Shown here: positions 33,633 through 42,494 of the stretch, one piece after another | Layout: every line of letters starts with the position of its first letter | Numbering within the stretch: the first letter of the stretch is position 1 | Origin: Aurantibacter sp034110465 | GTDB lineage: Bacteria > Bacteroidota > Bacteroidia > Flavobacteriales > Flavobacteriaceae | DNA length: 64,000 nucleotides | Assembly: GCA_034110465.1 (NCBI GenBank) | Contig: JAWUZD010000007.1 | Coordinates: 101,009 to 165,008, forward strand | Direction of reading: 5' to 3' | The notes under the pieces: model-generated | Database searches by the model: none | Told to the model about the DNA's origin: nothing | The model's input: only the letters and a program-made list of their open reading frames with translations | Program-made: the position numbers and the translations under genes

Positions 33633-34925
33633 TTATTCTTTAGCATCTATTGGCTGGTAATAGTTTGGTGGGAAACCATTTAGTTTTCTCCATAATTCAA
33701 ACCAGATTGGAACATCTTCTAATAAACCAATAGTTTTTGCACCAGAACCAACTCTAATTGCTTTTGGCCATTCGTGATCATCTTTATCTGGAGATAATAA
33801 TATTCTAAATTTTCCGTTAGGACTGATAAAATTTTCAATAGCAACAACTTTAGCACCATAGGTTCCGTAGCTTATATTAGGCCAGCCACTAAATACAATT
33901 GCTGGCCAACCATCAAATTGTATTCTAAAAGTTTCGCCTATATGTACTAAGGGTAAATCTATTGGGTTAACATAGGTTTCTATGGCTACATCATAATCAC
34001 TTGGCATAATTCCAACTAATTTTTCACCTTCTTTAAATGTTTCTCCTAAACCTGCTTTTAATGCTTTATTTATATAACCATTTTGAGGTGCAGTTATATA
34101 ATACATATCGTTTCTAAGTTGATAATTAGAGTTTTGATTTTCTAATTTAGACACTTGAGCTTCTGCATCAAATTGACTAGATTGAGCTGTAAATTTATCA
34201 CTTTGTGATTTTGATATTTTATCATCATATTCTGCAGAAATCCTAAATAATTCAACTTTTGAATTTAAGAATTTGTTTTCTCTTGCAATAACTTTAGCTT
34301 GAACTTCTTGAGTTTTTAATCTTTTTTCTTCTACATCTTTAGTAGCTTTTAATCCTTCAGAAGCAAGTGTTTCAATTCGTTCTAATTGCGTATATACGAT
34401 TTTAAAATTTAACTTTTCTGCTTCAAAATCTGTACTATCACTTATAACTTTTAGTCTAGCTTGTTGTATTTTTAAGGCTCTTTCTTTTAGCAATGCAGAA
34501 ACTTGGTTGTTTAATGCACCAATTTTTGATTGGTAAGATGAAACAGATGATGTTTTAGCTTTAATTTGCTGATTAGTACGTTCTACTAATCTAGGGTCAA
34601 AATATTCGCTTTTAACTTCGGAAATATGAAGAATTGTATCTCCCTTTTTTACAAAATCTCCTTCTCTTACATACCATTTTTCTATTCTTCCAGGAATAAC
34701 AGATTGAATAGTTTGTGGTCTTTGGTCTGGTTTTAATGTAGTAACTAATCCGTTACTATTAATATTTTGAGTCCATGGAAGAAATATAATTATAACACAT
34801 AAAATACCGAACAGTTTTAATAAACGGTTAAACATTTTATAATGGTCCTTGTTAAAGGCCTTTTTGTAAGCTTTATAGTTATTAAGCTTAATGTGTTGAA
34901 ATGTATTATCTGATATATTAAGCAT
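33633..34925 (-). CDS. HlyD family membrane-fusion/adaptor protein
   Basis: The 430-residue protein has one N-terminal membrane helix (about residues 34-52, LLKLFGILCVIIIFLPW). Next comes the lipoyl half-motif IPGRIEKWYVREGDFVKKGDTILHISE. A long coiled-coil hairpin (about residues 110-275) follows, then the second lipoyl half ITAPQNGYINKALKAGLGETFKEGEKLVGI and a beta-barrel domain. It links the inner-membrane ABC protein to TolC. It starts 4 bases after the ABC gene and is surely co-transcribed. The cytoplasmic N-terminus of about 30 residues is longer than in small efflux adaptors and resembles type I secretion adaptors. Confidence 0.9.
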   Translation of the reverse strand: MLNISDNTFQHIKLNNYKAYKKAFNKDHYKMFNRLLKLFGILCVIIIFLPWTQNINSNGLVTTLKPDQRPQTIQSVIPGRIEKWYVREGDFVKKGDTILHISEVKSEYFDPRLVERTNQQIKAKTSSVSSYQSKIGALNNQVSALLKERALKIQQARLKVISDSTDFEAEKLNFKIVYTQLERIETLASEGLKATKDVEEKRLKTQEVQAKVIARENKFLNSKVELFRISAEYDDKISKSQSDKFTAQSSQFDAEAQVSKLENQNSNYQLRNDMYYITAPQNGYINKALKAGLGETFKEGEKLVGIMPSDYDVAIETYVNPIDLPLVHIGETFRIQFDGWPAIVFSGWPNISYGTYGAKVVAIENFISPNGKFRILLSPDKDDHEWPKAIRVGSGAKTIGLLEDVPIWFELWRKLNGFPPNYYQPIDAKE

Positions 34926-34929
34926 AGTT

Positions 34930-36585
34930 TTAGTTTAATTGTCCTTTTTCTAAGGTTATTATTCTTGAACATTTAGTTTGCCATTCTGTATTTTTACTCA
35001 CTACAACAAGAGTCCAATCATTTGTTTTATTGGTCATAAAATTTATTATTCTTGATGCTTCTTCTGGATCAAATTGATCTAATGGATCTTTAAGTAATAA
35101 TAATTTAGGTTGCTTTAGAATAGCTCTAGATAATAAAATTTTCTTAATATTTGTATTAGAAATTCGCTTTCCTTCAGGATAAATAATTGTTTCTATTCCG
35201 TTTGGTTGTTCTTTTATAAAATTAGTTAAACCAATATTTATTATAACATTATCTATTTCTTCGTCTGTAATATTTGGATCTGAAAAAGTTAGGTTTTCTC
35301 TAATAGTTCCTTCAAAAGGTGTTTCTTCTGCTAAAACTTGTCCAACTAAACCTCTGTAACTATTTATGTTTATTCCTGAATATGCTAAATCATTTATATT
35401 TAATTTTCCTTTAGTAGGCTCTATTATTCCTGCAATAGCTTTTAATAGTGTAGACTTTCCAGAATTATGTCCGCCTTTTATTACTATAAATTCTTTAGGG
35501 TTTATGGTTAAATTAATATGATCTAAAATTGGTAAATCTCTATCAGGAACCGAATAACTATAATTATCAAATTCTATTTTTAAATCTGCAACATTGGCAA
35601 TGTTTTTACCGTTTTGATGTTCTAAAGGTTTATCAGATACTTGACCTAATTTCTCTAAAGAAGTAAGTAAATCATAAAATGTTTCTAATCCTAATAATAG
35701 TTTTTCGACTGAATTAATAACTAAAAGAATAATAATTTCTGCTGCTACAAATTGACCAATATTCATTTGTTGATTTAAAACTAAGATTCCACCAATTAAA
35801 AGTAAACCAGCAGTTACTAAAATTTTGAAGGCAATAAGTTGTTTAAATTGAAGGATTAAAACTTTAAAATGACTTTCTCTAGCTTTTAAATAACCAGTAA
35901 CCAAATCATCATTTTTTTGCATAGCTAAACTGGTTTTTCCAGATAATTTAAAGCTAACTACGCTTCTTGCAATTTCTTGAAGCCAATGTGCTACTTTGTA
36001 TTTGTATTTAGATTCTACTAAACTAGTTTCTAATCCTTTTTTTGCAGTATATTTAAATACCACATAGATTAATACTAATAAGAATAGTCCATAAATTATA
36101 AAAAATGGATGATAAAATGAAAGTATTAATAATCCAAAAATAATTTGTAGTAATGCAGCTGGAAAATCTATGACCACTTTAGATATTCCTTTTTGTACTG
36201 TAAGTGTATCAAAAAACCTATTTGCTAATTCTGGCGGATAGTAATCTCTAAATTCGCTCATTTTAATTTTAGGAAATCGAAATGCAAACTCAAAAGAAGA
36301 ACGTGTAAATATTTTTTGTTGAATATTCTCTGAAATTCTAATTTGCATTAACTGAAGAATTCCTACAAAAGCAACACCTAATGTGACTAGAGTTACTAAT
36401 ACAATGTAGGACGAACTTATTTGTGCGCCTTGAATCATATTAATAATAGCTTGTATTCCTAATGGAAGAGATAAGTTAACTAATCCAGCAAATATGGCAT
36501 AGAATAGAACTTGTCTAATATCTTGTCTGTCTAATTTTAATAGTCTTATGAAACGTTGCCAAGAAGTGATTATAATTTTACTCAT
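34930..36585 (-). CDS. ABC exporter with degenerate nucleotide-binding domain
   Basis: The 551 residues comprise a six-helix exporter domain (about 1-310) and an ATPase domain (about 330-551), a half-transporter without C39 peptidase. Walker A is intact as GGHNSGKST (K377), and a Q-loop Gln is present. The motif normally LSGGQ reads ISNTN. Walker B reads LLLLKDPL, so the Mg-binding Asp is Lys499 and the catalytic Glu is Asp500. The H-loop reads VVVSKNTEW, with no His. ATP may bind but normal hydrolysis looks unlikely. It may be a non-catalytic partner, or the family may use a different mechanism. It lies 3 bases after tetR and 4 before hlyD. Confidence 0.88.
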   Translation of the reverse strand: MSKIIITSWQRFIRLLKLDRQDIRQVLFYAIFAGLVNLSLPLGIQAIINMIQGAQISSSYIVLVTLVTLGVAFVGILQLMQIRISENIQQKIFTRSSFEFAFRFPKIKMSEFRDYYPPELANRFFDTLTVQKGISKVVIDFPAALLQIIFGLLILSFYHPFFIIYGLFLLVLIYVVFKYTAKKGLETSLVESKYKYKVAHWLQEIARSVVSFKLSGKTSLAMQKNDDLVTGYLKARESHFKVLILQFKQLIAFKILVTAGLLLIGGILVLNQQMNIGQFVAAEIIILLVINSVEKLLLGLETFYDLLTSLEKLGQVSDKPLEHQNGKNIANVADLKIEFDNYSYSVPDRDLPILDHINLTINPKEFIVIKGGHNSGKSTLLKAIAGIIEPTKGKLNINDLAYSGININSYRGLVGQVLAEETPFEGTIRENLTFSDPNITDEEIDNVIINIGLTNFIKEQPNGIETIIYPEGKRISNTNIKKILLSRAILKQPKLLLLKDPLDQFDPEEASRIINFMTNKTNDWTLVVVSKNTEWQTKCSRIITLEKGQLN

Positions 36586-36588
36586 AAA

Positions 36589-37263
36589 TTATGATTTTAT
36601 AGCATTAAATACTAAATTTTTAAAATAAACCGTAGGTTCATTTGTTTCTCTAAAGTCTGATATAGAGCTAAAATGATCTTTTATAAATTGCATATGCAAA
36701 GCGCCATCTATAACAGAACTAGCTAAACTAAATGGATGTTGGTAATTTGAGTTAACAGATAAAATAATGTCTTTTAAACGGGTAACCAATCTTTTAAAAG
36801 TTGCAAAATAACCTTCCTTATTTTCAGAATCTACTTCTTTTGTTAGGTAAGATTTTGAATATTCGTTAATAATAATTCTCTTTAAGATAATTTCATCAAT
36901 ATGACTGTAATTAGCATCTAAATTGGTGGTTTTAGTCAATATGTTTATTGCAATTTCTAATTTTAAAACAGGATCAGATATATTATTTGTTGCAAAAACT
37001 AATTGATATTCTAACCAGCACCAATACCAAGAGGTTAAATAGAGTAGTAGTTTATGCTTACTTTCGAAATAACGATAAATAGAACTTTCGTTTGAATTAA
37101 GTTTAATTCCTAATTTCTTAAAAGTGAATGAGTCAAATCCAATTTCATCTATTAATATAATACTAGATTCTATAATACGTTTACCAAGATCTGACGATTC
37201 TGGATCTTTTATGTATATGTTATCGTTAATATTTATTTTTAGGCTTGATAGTAGTTTGTCCAT
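36589..37263 (-). CDS. TetR/AcrR family regulator
   Basis: The 224-residue protein has a TetR helix-turn-helix near residues 25-75: IIESSIILIDEIGFDSFTFKKLGIKLNSNESSIYRYFESKHKLLLYL, where the recognition part SSIYRYFESKHKLL is diagnostic. The rest is a helical ligand domain. It is the first gene of the exporter operon and only 3 bases before the ABC gene. A perfect 7+1+7 palindrome overlaps the promoter-like box just upstream, so I infer that it represses its own operon. The inducer is unknown; in such arrangements it is often the exported compound. Confidence 0.9.
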   Translation of the reverse strand: MDKLLSSLKININDNIYIKDPESSDLGKRIIESSIILIDEIGFDSFTFKKLGIKLNSNESSIYRYFESKHKLLLYLTSWYWCWLEYQLVFATNNISDPVLKLEIAINILTKTTNLDANYSHIDEIILKRIIINEYSKSYLTKEVDSENKEGYFATFKRLVTRLKDIILSVNSNYQHPFSLASSVIDGALHMQFIKDHFSSISDFRETNEPTVYFKNLVFNAIKS

Positions 37264-37281
37264 TACAAATTAATTTGATTT

Positions 37282-37300
37282 CAAAAGTAATAGTATTACT
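37282..37300 (-). promoter_or_regulatory. Probable promoter and TetR operator of the exporter operon
   Basis: The minus-strand -7 box TACTTTTG occupies 37289-37282, 19 bases before the tetR start. A perfect inverted repeat, AGTAATA-G-TATTACT, covers 37286-37300 and overlaps that box. A regulator bound there would block RNA polymerase. The repeat length of 15 is typical of TetR-family operators. No further copy was searched for systematically. Confidence 0.5.
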
Positions 37301-37354
37301 ATTAATAAAGTGTTATTTAGTATTAATTTAACTAATCTATTACATTAACAATTC

Positions 37355-38605
37355 TTATGACTTAGCTTTAAAGTTATTAGAATTAGGTAATTCGAAGATT
37401 TCTAAATCAAAATAAGAAACAGATGCTAAGATGTGATCAAAAATATCTGCCATAATATATTCGTAATTTTCCCAACGTTTATCTTTACTAAAAGCATAAA
37501 TTTCTATGGGTAAGCCTTGAGTTGTAGGTTGTAAATGTCTAGTCATAATAAACATATCTTTATTTATCGCAGAATGATTTTCAATATACGTTTCTATGTA
37601 TTTTCTAAAAACACCAATATTAGTTAAGTTTCTTCCGTTAATTAAAATTGATTTATCAATGTTGTTTTTTGTATTGAAGCTATTTATTTCTGATTGACGA
37701 TTTTTTAAATATTTACTTATTATTTGTATTTTTTTTAACTGGTTTATATCATCTTCCTTTAAATATTTTATACTATTCATATCAATAATAACAGAACGTT
37801 TTATACGTCTTCCACCAGAATTTTGCATTCCTCTCCAATTCTGAAATGAATCTGATATTAGAGCGTAAGTTGGAATTGTAGTAATGGTCATATCGAAATT
37901 TTGGACCTTAACTGTTGCTAAATTAATTTCACAAACATCTCCATCGGCTCCATATTTTTCAAAAGTTATCCAATCTCCAATCCTAACCATATCGTTTATA
38001 GAAACCTGAATACTTGCTACGAATCCTAAAATTGTATCTTTAAAAATTAATATAATTACTGCAGATACAGCACCTAAACCAGTTAAAAGTTTATATGTTG
38101 GTATTCCACTTATATAAGCAAGAGCAAAAACAGTTCCGGCTAACCAAGCAAAAATCATAAAGACTTGAATATAACTATCTATTGGCTTGTCTTTGAAATT
38201 TGATAGTGTTTTTAAATAATCTTTTACAGCATTTAAAATACTTCTAACGATCCAAAGCGTTAATATTATGGCAGCAACTCCAACAATTTTACTCAGTGGA
38301 TATAATATGAATTTATAATCTCTAAACACATAAGGAATAATTTCTATTGCAACAATTAATGGAATAATGTGAGCTATATTTCTAGGAACTTTATTTGCGA
38401 TAAGAATATCGTCAAAATTAGTTTTTGTTTTTCCAGCTAGTTGTGCAAAAAATACTCTTAAAACTTTTCTTGTTAATGTATCAATTAAAAAAATAAGTAA
38501 TAGTGATGCAAAAACTAGAACAAGCATATTTAACAACTTGGCCGTATTATCTGAAATTGACCAAGATAAAAACACATCGTAAAAATAGCAGCTAATTGAT
38601 TCCAT
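37355..38605 (-). CDS. ybdG: MscS-family mechanosensitive channel (YbdG/MscM-like)
   Basis: The 416-residue length equals that of E. coli YbdG (about 415). Five N-terminal hydrophobic segments (from LLNMLVLVFASLLLIFLI) precede the MscS pore helix and beta domain: LTGLGAVSAVIILIFKDTILGFVASIQVSINDMVRIGDWITFEKYGADGDVCEINLATVKVQNFDMTI. The typical I-P-T-Y and FQNWRGMQNSGGRRIKRSV follow. These channels relieve small osmotic down-shocks. The gene stands alone on the minus strand with a TATTTTTG box 20 bases before the start. Confidence 0.9.
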   Translation of the reverse strand: MESISCYFYDVFLSWSISDNTAKLLNMLVLVFASLLLIFLIDTLTRKVLRVFFAQLAGKTKTNFDDILIANKVPRNIAHIIPLIVAIEIIPYVFRDYKFILYPLSKIVGVAAIILTLWIVRSILNAVKDYLKTLSNFKDKPIDSYIQVFMIFAWLAGTVFALAYISGIPTYKLLTGLGAVSAVIILIFKDTILGFVASIQVSINDMVRIGDWITFEKYGADGDVCEINLATVKVQNFDMTITTIPTYALISDSFQNWRGMQNSGGRRIKRSVIIDMNSIKYLKEDDINQLKKIQIISKYLKNRQSEINSFNTKNNIDKSILINGRNLTNIGVFRKYIETYIENHSAINKDMFIMTRHLQPTTQGLPIEIYAFSKDKRWENYEYIMADIFDHILASVSYFDLEIFELPNSNNFKAKS

Positions 38606-38624
38606 TATAACTTTAAATTTAATA

Positions 38625-38632
38625 CAAAAATA
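38625..38632 (-). promoter_or_regulatory. Putative -7 box (TATTTTTG) of the MscS-like gene
   Basis: Minus-strand TATTTTTG lies 20 bases before the start codon. A small stem-loop without a T-run (38641-38670) is just upstream. Confidence 0.42.
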
Positions 38633-38676
38633 CTATGATTTTTAGCATTAAAACGATGTATGATGCTAAAGTTTAA

Positions 38677-39270
38677 TTAAATAAAATCTTCAAGTTGTTT
38701 TATTTCTTTTGGTAAAGAAAATATATCTGATTCTAAATGAATTTTGCCAATTCGCATTCTAACCAAACGTAAGGTTGGTAAGCCAACTACAGCAGTCATT
38801 TTTCTAACTTGCCTAAACTTACCTTCGGTTATAGTTATAGAAATCCAAGACGTTGGTCCGTGACGTTCATCTCTTATTTTTTTTTTACGCTCTGGTAATT
38901 CTGGTAATTCTATTATTTTAAAGGCTTTGCAAGGTTTAGTTTTGTAGATAGCTCCATTTATACTAACCTCTAGTCCATTTTGAAGTTGGTTTAAAGCATC
39001 TGTTGTAATTAAGCCATCAACTTGAGCATAATATTCTTTTTCTACCTTAGAGCTATTAACGTAATAACTGGTTTTTCCACAAGTTGTTAATAGAAGCAAA
39101 CCTTCGCTATCTTCGTCTAATCTGCCAATAGGCATTATGTTTTCTGGAAAATCGCCTAATTCTCCCAAAAAGCGTTTGTTTTTTTGATGATTACAATTTG
39201 TAGCAAACTGACTTAGCATGCCAAATGGCTTGCTAATTTTGTAGTGTTGTTGCTTTTGACGTAATTCCAT
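38677..39270 (-). CDS. rluE: 23S rRNA pseudouridine synthase (RluE/RsuA family)
   Basis: The 197-residue protein lacks an S4 domain, as RluE does, and starts directly with YKISKPFGMLSQF. The catalytic motif is GRLDEDSEGLLLLT, with the catalytic Asp in RLDxDxEG. KEYYAQVDGLI and KFRQVRKMTAVVGLPTLRLVRMRIG are further family blocks. It isomerises a uridine in 23S rRNA; position U2457 is the RluE target in E. coli. It sits 61 bases after hutI on the same strand, but a functional link is not evident. Confidence 0.9.
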   Translation of the reverse strand: MELRQKQQHYKISKPFGMLSQFATNCNHQKNKRFLGELGDFPENIMPIGRLDEDSEGLLLLTTCGKTSYYVNSSKVEKEYYAQVDGLITTDALNQLQNGLEVSINGAIYKTKPCKAFKIIELPELPERKKKIRDERHGPTSWISITITEGKFRQVRKMTAVVGLPTLRLVRMRIGKIHLESDIFSLPKEIKQLEDFI

Positions 39271-39331
39271 TTGAGTTACTTTTCAATTTTATAGCATTTT
39301 ATTTGTAATAAGATTAAGTAGATTTGCCTTG

Positions 39332-40570
39332 TTATTTAACAACTTCACCATTAATCAATACTTGTTCAATACAATTTTCTCCAAAAGCATAAGGTAAATA
39401 ATTGTAGTTTTCTATTGGTTTTGTAATTATTAAATTAGCTTTCTTTCCTTTTGTAATACTTCCGTATTGGTTAGAGATTTCCATAGCATAAGCACCATTT
39501 AGTGTTGCTGCATTTATGGCTTCTTCAGGTGTTAATTTCATTTTTATACAAGCTGTACTTACCACAAAATTCATATTACCACTTGGTGTAGAACCAGGAT
39601 TGTAATCTGTTGCTAAAGCTAAAGGTAATCCAGCTTCTAGAAGCTTTTTTGCTGGCGTATATGGAATACTTAAAAAGTAGGAGCAAGAAGGCAAAGCAAC
39701 TGGCATTGTATTACTGTTTTGAAGTGTTAAAACATCTTCGGAACTTAATTCTTCTAAGTGATCTACGCTTATGGCGTTATGTTCTACAGCTAATTTTACA
39801 CCGCCAAAACTATTAAATTGATTAACGTGAATTTTAGACTTTAAACCATATACTTTTCCAGCTTCCATAATACGTTTCGTATCATCTAAATCAAAATAGC
39901 CTTTTTCACAAAATATATCGATGTAATCAGCTAAATATTCAGCTTTAATTTTAGGTAACATATCATTGATAATATGATCTAAATAGCCAGATTTATTGTC
40001 TTTAAATTCTTTTGGAACTGCATGAGCTCCTAAAAATGTAGCTTTAATTTTTATATTTTGTTCTTTTTTTAATCGTTTTATAACACGAAGCATTTTTAAT
40101 TCTGCTTCTAAAGTTAATCCATAACCGGATTTAATTTCTAAAGCGCCAGTTCCTAATTTTATAAGTTGATTTATACGCGTAAGAGATTGTTGATACAAAT
40201 CATCTTCATTAGTGTTTTGAAGTGTTTTAGCGGAATTTAAGATTCCACCACCACGATTTGCAATGTCTTCATAACTCAGTCCATTAATTCTATCTACAAA
40301 CTCCTGAACTCTGTTTCCTGCATAAACGACATGTGTATGTGAATCGCACCAAGTTGGCATTACTATTTTTCCTGAAGCATCAATTATAGTATCTGCTTCA
40401 GTAGAGTCACAGTCTTCCATTTTTCCAAAATCGACAATAGTATCATTTTCAATTAAAAGATACGCGTTTTCAATTAGTGGTAGGGTTTTCATTTCTATAC
40501 CAGAAACTTTTAAAACGTTAGTTTCTCTAATTTGTATTAGTTGTTTAATGTTGATGATTAATGTTGTCAT
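39332..40570 (-). CDS. hutI: Imidazolonepropionase
   Basis: The 412-residue amidohydrolase has the metal motif in WCDSHTHVVYAG, followed by RVQEFVDRINGLSYEDIANRGGGILNSAK, the characteristic HutI segment. Further metal/ligand pieces are FLGAHAVPKEF, SKIHVNQFN and ALATDYNPGS. It opens the ring of imidazolone-5-propionate to N-formimino-glutamate in histidine degradation. hutH is in the same window but 10.5 kb away on the other strand, and no hutU or hutG was seen here, so the pathway genes are scattered. It follows fumC on the same strand after a terminator. Confidence 0.95.
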   Translation of the reverse strand: MTTLIINIKQLIQIRETNVLKVSGIEMKTLPLIENAYLLIENDTIVDFGKMEDCDSTEADTIIDASGKIVMPTWCDSHTHVVYAGNRVQEFVDRINGLSYEDIANRGGGILNSAKTLQNTNEDDLYQQSLTRINQLIKLGTGALEIKSGYGLTLEAELKMLRVIKRLKKEQNIKIKATFLGAHAVPKEFKDNKSGYLDHIINDMLPKIKAEYLADYIDIFCEKGYFDLDDTKRIMEAGKVYGLKSKIHVNQFNSFGGVKLAVEHNAISVDHLEELSSEDVLTLQNSNTMPVALPSCSYFLSIPYTPAKKLLEAGLPLALATDYNPGSTPSGNMNFVVSTACIKMKLTPEEAINAATLNGAYAMEISNQYGSITKGKKANLIITKPIENYNYLPYAFGENCIEQVLINGEVVK

Positions 40571-40587
40571 AATTCAGAATTAAGTAT

Positions 40588-40615
40588 AAAAAAAAAGCTG
40601 CATTAAAAATACAGC
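40588..40615 (-). terminator. Terminator of fumC
   Basis: On the minus strand, GCTGTATT pairs with AATGCAGC around a three-base loop. Nine T residues follow. It lies between fumC and hutI. Confidence 0.75.
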
Positions 40616-40640
40616 GTTTTGATTAAATTATACGTCTATT

Positions 40641-42038
40641 TTAGTTTAAACTTCCAACCATGTTTTCAGGTTTTACCCATTCGTCATAATCTTCTGCAGT
40701 AACGTAGCCTAAATTAACAGCTTCTACTTTTAGCGTTGTTCCGTTTGCGTGAGCAGTATTTGCAATTTCTGCAGCTTTATAATAACCAATCTTAGTATTT
40801 AAGGCAGTTACAAGCATTAAAGAATTGTTTAATAACTCCTTAATTATAGCGTGATTTGGTTCTATACCAGCAGCACAATTTTCTTCGAAACTTACACAAG
40901 CATCACCAATAAGTTGTGCAGACTGTAAAATGTTAGCAGCCATCATTGGTTTGAATACGTTAAGCTCGTAATGACCTTGCATTCCTCCAACAGAAATAGC
41001 CACATCGTTACCCATAACTTGTGCGCAAACCATTGTAATAGCTTCGCATTGCGTAGGGTTTACTTTTCCTGGCATAATAGAACTTCCAGGTTCGTTAGAT
41101 GGAATTGTGATTTCTCCAATACCTGAACGAGGACCAGAAGCCATCATTCTAATATCGTTAGCAATTTTATTTAATGATACCGCTAATTGCTTTAATGCAC
41201 CATGAGATTCTACAATAGCGTCATGTGCAGCTAAAGCTTCAAATTTGTTTGGAGCAGTAATAAAAGGTAAACCTGTAAATTTAGCAATGTATTTAGCCAC
41301 TAAAACATCGTAGCCTTTTGGAGTATTAAGTCCAGTTCCTACTGCGGTTCCACCTAAAGCTAATTCGCTTAAATGTTCTAAAGTATTTTCTAGTGCTTTT
41401 AATCCGTGATCTAATTGAGACACATATCCAGAAAACTCTTGACCTAAAGTTAAAGGTGTAGCATCCATTAAATGTGTTCTACCAATCTTAACCACATCTT
41501 TAAAGGCAATAGCTTTGTCGTTTAGTGTATGTCTTAATTGCTTTACTCCAGGAATAGTAGTTTCTACAATTTTCTTGTATGCAGCAATATGCATTCCTGT
41601 TGGAAAAGTATCGTTAGACGATTGAGATTTGTTTACATCATCATTAGGCGCTATAACTTTTTCGCCTTCTCCAATAATGCGTCCCGCTAATTGTTGTGCT
41701 CTATTGGCAACAACTTCGTTAACATTCATGTTAGATTGAGTTCCAGAACCTGTTTGCCAGATTACTAATGGAAATTGGTCGTCGTGCTTTCCTTCTAAAA
41801 TTTCTTCACAAGCAGCAGCAATTAAATCACGTTTATCTTCTGTTAAAACACCTAATTCACAATTTGTAAATGCAGCTGCTTTTTTTAAGTATGCAAATCC
41901 GTAAACGACTTCTAAAGGCATTGATGCTACTGCACCTATTTTAAAATTATTTCTAGAACGCTCGGTTTGTGCGCCCCAAAGTTTATCTGCAGGGACTTTT
42001 ACATCACCCATTGTATCTTTTTCTATTCTAAATGCCAT
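40641..42038 (-). CDS. fumC: Class II fumarate hydratase
   Basis: The 465-residue protein has the full fumarase C sequence pattern. Substrate-site motifs are WQTGSGTQSNMNVNEV and KIGRTHLMDATPLTLGQEFSGY, and the flexible-loop signature GSSIMPGKVNPTQ carries the catalytic Ser. It interconverts fumarate and malate in the citric acid cycle and needs no iron-sulfur cluster. The aspartase family is similar, but the spacing and GSSIMPGKVNP context plus HANGTTLKVEAV favour fumarase. A TAAATTTG box lies 24 bases before the start codon and a terminator follows. Confidence 0.96.
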   Translation of the reverse strand: MAFRIEKDTMGDVKVPADKLWGAQTERSRNNFKIGAVASMPLEVVYGFAYLKKAAAFTNCELGVLTEDKRDLIAAACEEILEGKHDDQFPLVIWQTGSGTQSNMNVNEVVANRAQQLAGRIIGEGEKVIAPNDDVNKSQSSNDTFPTGMHIAAYKKIVETTIPGVKQLRHTLNDKAIAFKDVVKIGRTHLMDATPLTLGQEFSGYVSQLDHGLKALENTLEHLSELALGGTAVGTGLNTPKGYDVLVAKYIAKFTGLPFITAPNKFEALAAHDAIVESHGALKQLAVSLNKIANDIRMMASGPRSGIGEITIPSNEPGSSIMPGKVNPTQCEAITMVCAQVMGNDVAISVGGMQGHYELNVFKPMMAANILQSAQLIGDACVSFEENCAAGIEPNHAIIKELLNNSLMLVTALNTKIGYYKAAEIANTAHANGTTLKVEAVNLGYVTAEDYDEWVKPENMVGSLN

Positions 42039-42062
42039 AGTAGTCTGTTTTATTTAATGGCA

Positions 42063-42070
42063 CAAATTTA
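42063..42070 (-). promoter_or_regulatory. Putative -7 box (TAAATTTG) of fumC
   Basis: Minus-strand TAAATTTG lies 24 bases before the fumC start; no TTG is found at the ideal distance. Confidence 0.42.
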
Positions 42071-42175
42071 AGGATTTTGTCTTAATTGAGTAAAGATTAT
42101 CCATTCCAATTTTTATCAAAAACGTATAAATAGCTTTTTTTGTTGAAAAGCTTGTTAATAATTTTTGATTTGTAG

Positions 42176-42206
42176 TTGCATTAAAAAATGCTTTGTTTTA
42201 TATTTG
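42176..42206 (+). promoter_or_regulatory. Bacteroidota-type promoter of the 57-aa membrane protein gene
   Basis: TTG (42176-42178), 20 bases of spacing and TATATTTG (42199-42206) form a textbook promoter, 33 bases before the small ORF. This is good independent evidence that the ORF is a real gene. Confidence 0.65.
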
Positions 42207-42239
42207 CAGTAACAACAATTATTAAGAGACAACCAAGTT

Positions 42240-42413
42240 ATGTTCGAATTTGATCAATATTTAGGATTTTTAGCGTTTTTAACTATTTTAACCATAGGAT
42301 TTTGGTTATTAATATTTTTAGCAACTTTTATTGTACCATATTGGATTGGTGGATCTTTAATTGAACGTATTAAAGAAATTATGGATGAACGTAAGGCTAA
42401 GCGAGAAGCTTAA
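42240..42413 (+). CDS. Small membrane protein (57 aa)
   Basis: A 57-codon ORF begins with ATG at 42240 and ends at TAA 42411-42413. The product has one strong membrane segment (FLAFLTILTIGFWLLIFLATFIVPYWIG) and a short amphipathic, charged tail (ERIKEIMDERKAKREA). A complete promoter lies upstream and a strong terminator follows, so it is an independent transcription unit. No family name is known to me. A regulatory role at the membrane is only a guess. Confidence 0.75.
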   Translation: MFEFDQYLGFLAFLTILTIGFWLLIFLATFIVPYWIGGSLIERIKEIMDERKAKREA

Positions 42414-42431
42414 TTTTATTTTTAATATATT

Positions 42432-42466
42432 AAAAAAGGAGCAATTTTTATTGCTCCTTTTTTTTT
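42432..42466 (+). terminator. Terminator of the 57-aa membrane protein gene
   Basis: AAAAAGGAGCAA pairs with TTGCTCCTTTTT, followed by a long T-run to 42466. Confidence 0.85.
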
Positions 42467-42494
42467 GTTTTACATTTCGATTTTATATGTAACT

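Noticed and set aside
38641..38670. Stem-loop between the pseudouridine synthase and MscS-like genes as a terminator
   Set aside because: The stem (TTTAGCAT/ATGCTAAA) has a 14-base loop and no T-run on either strand.
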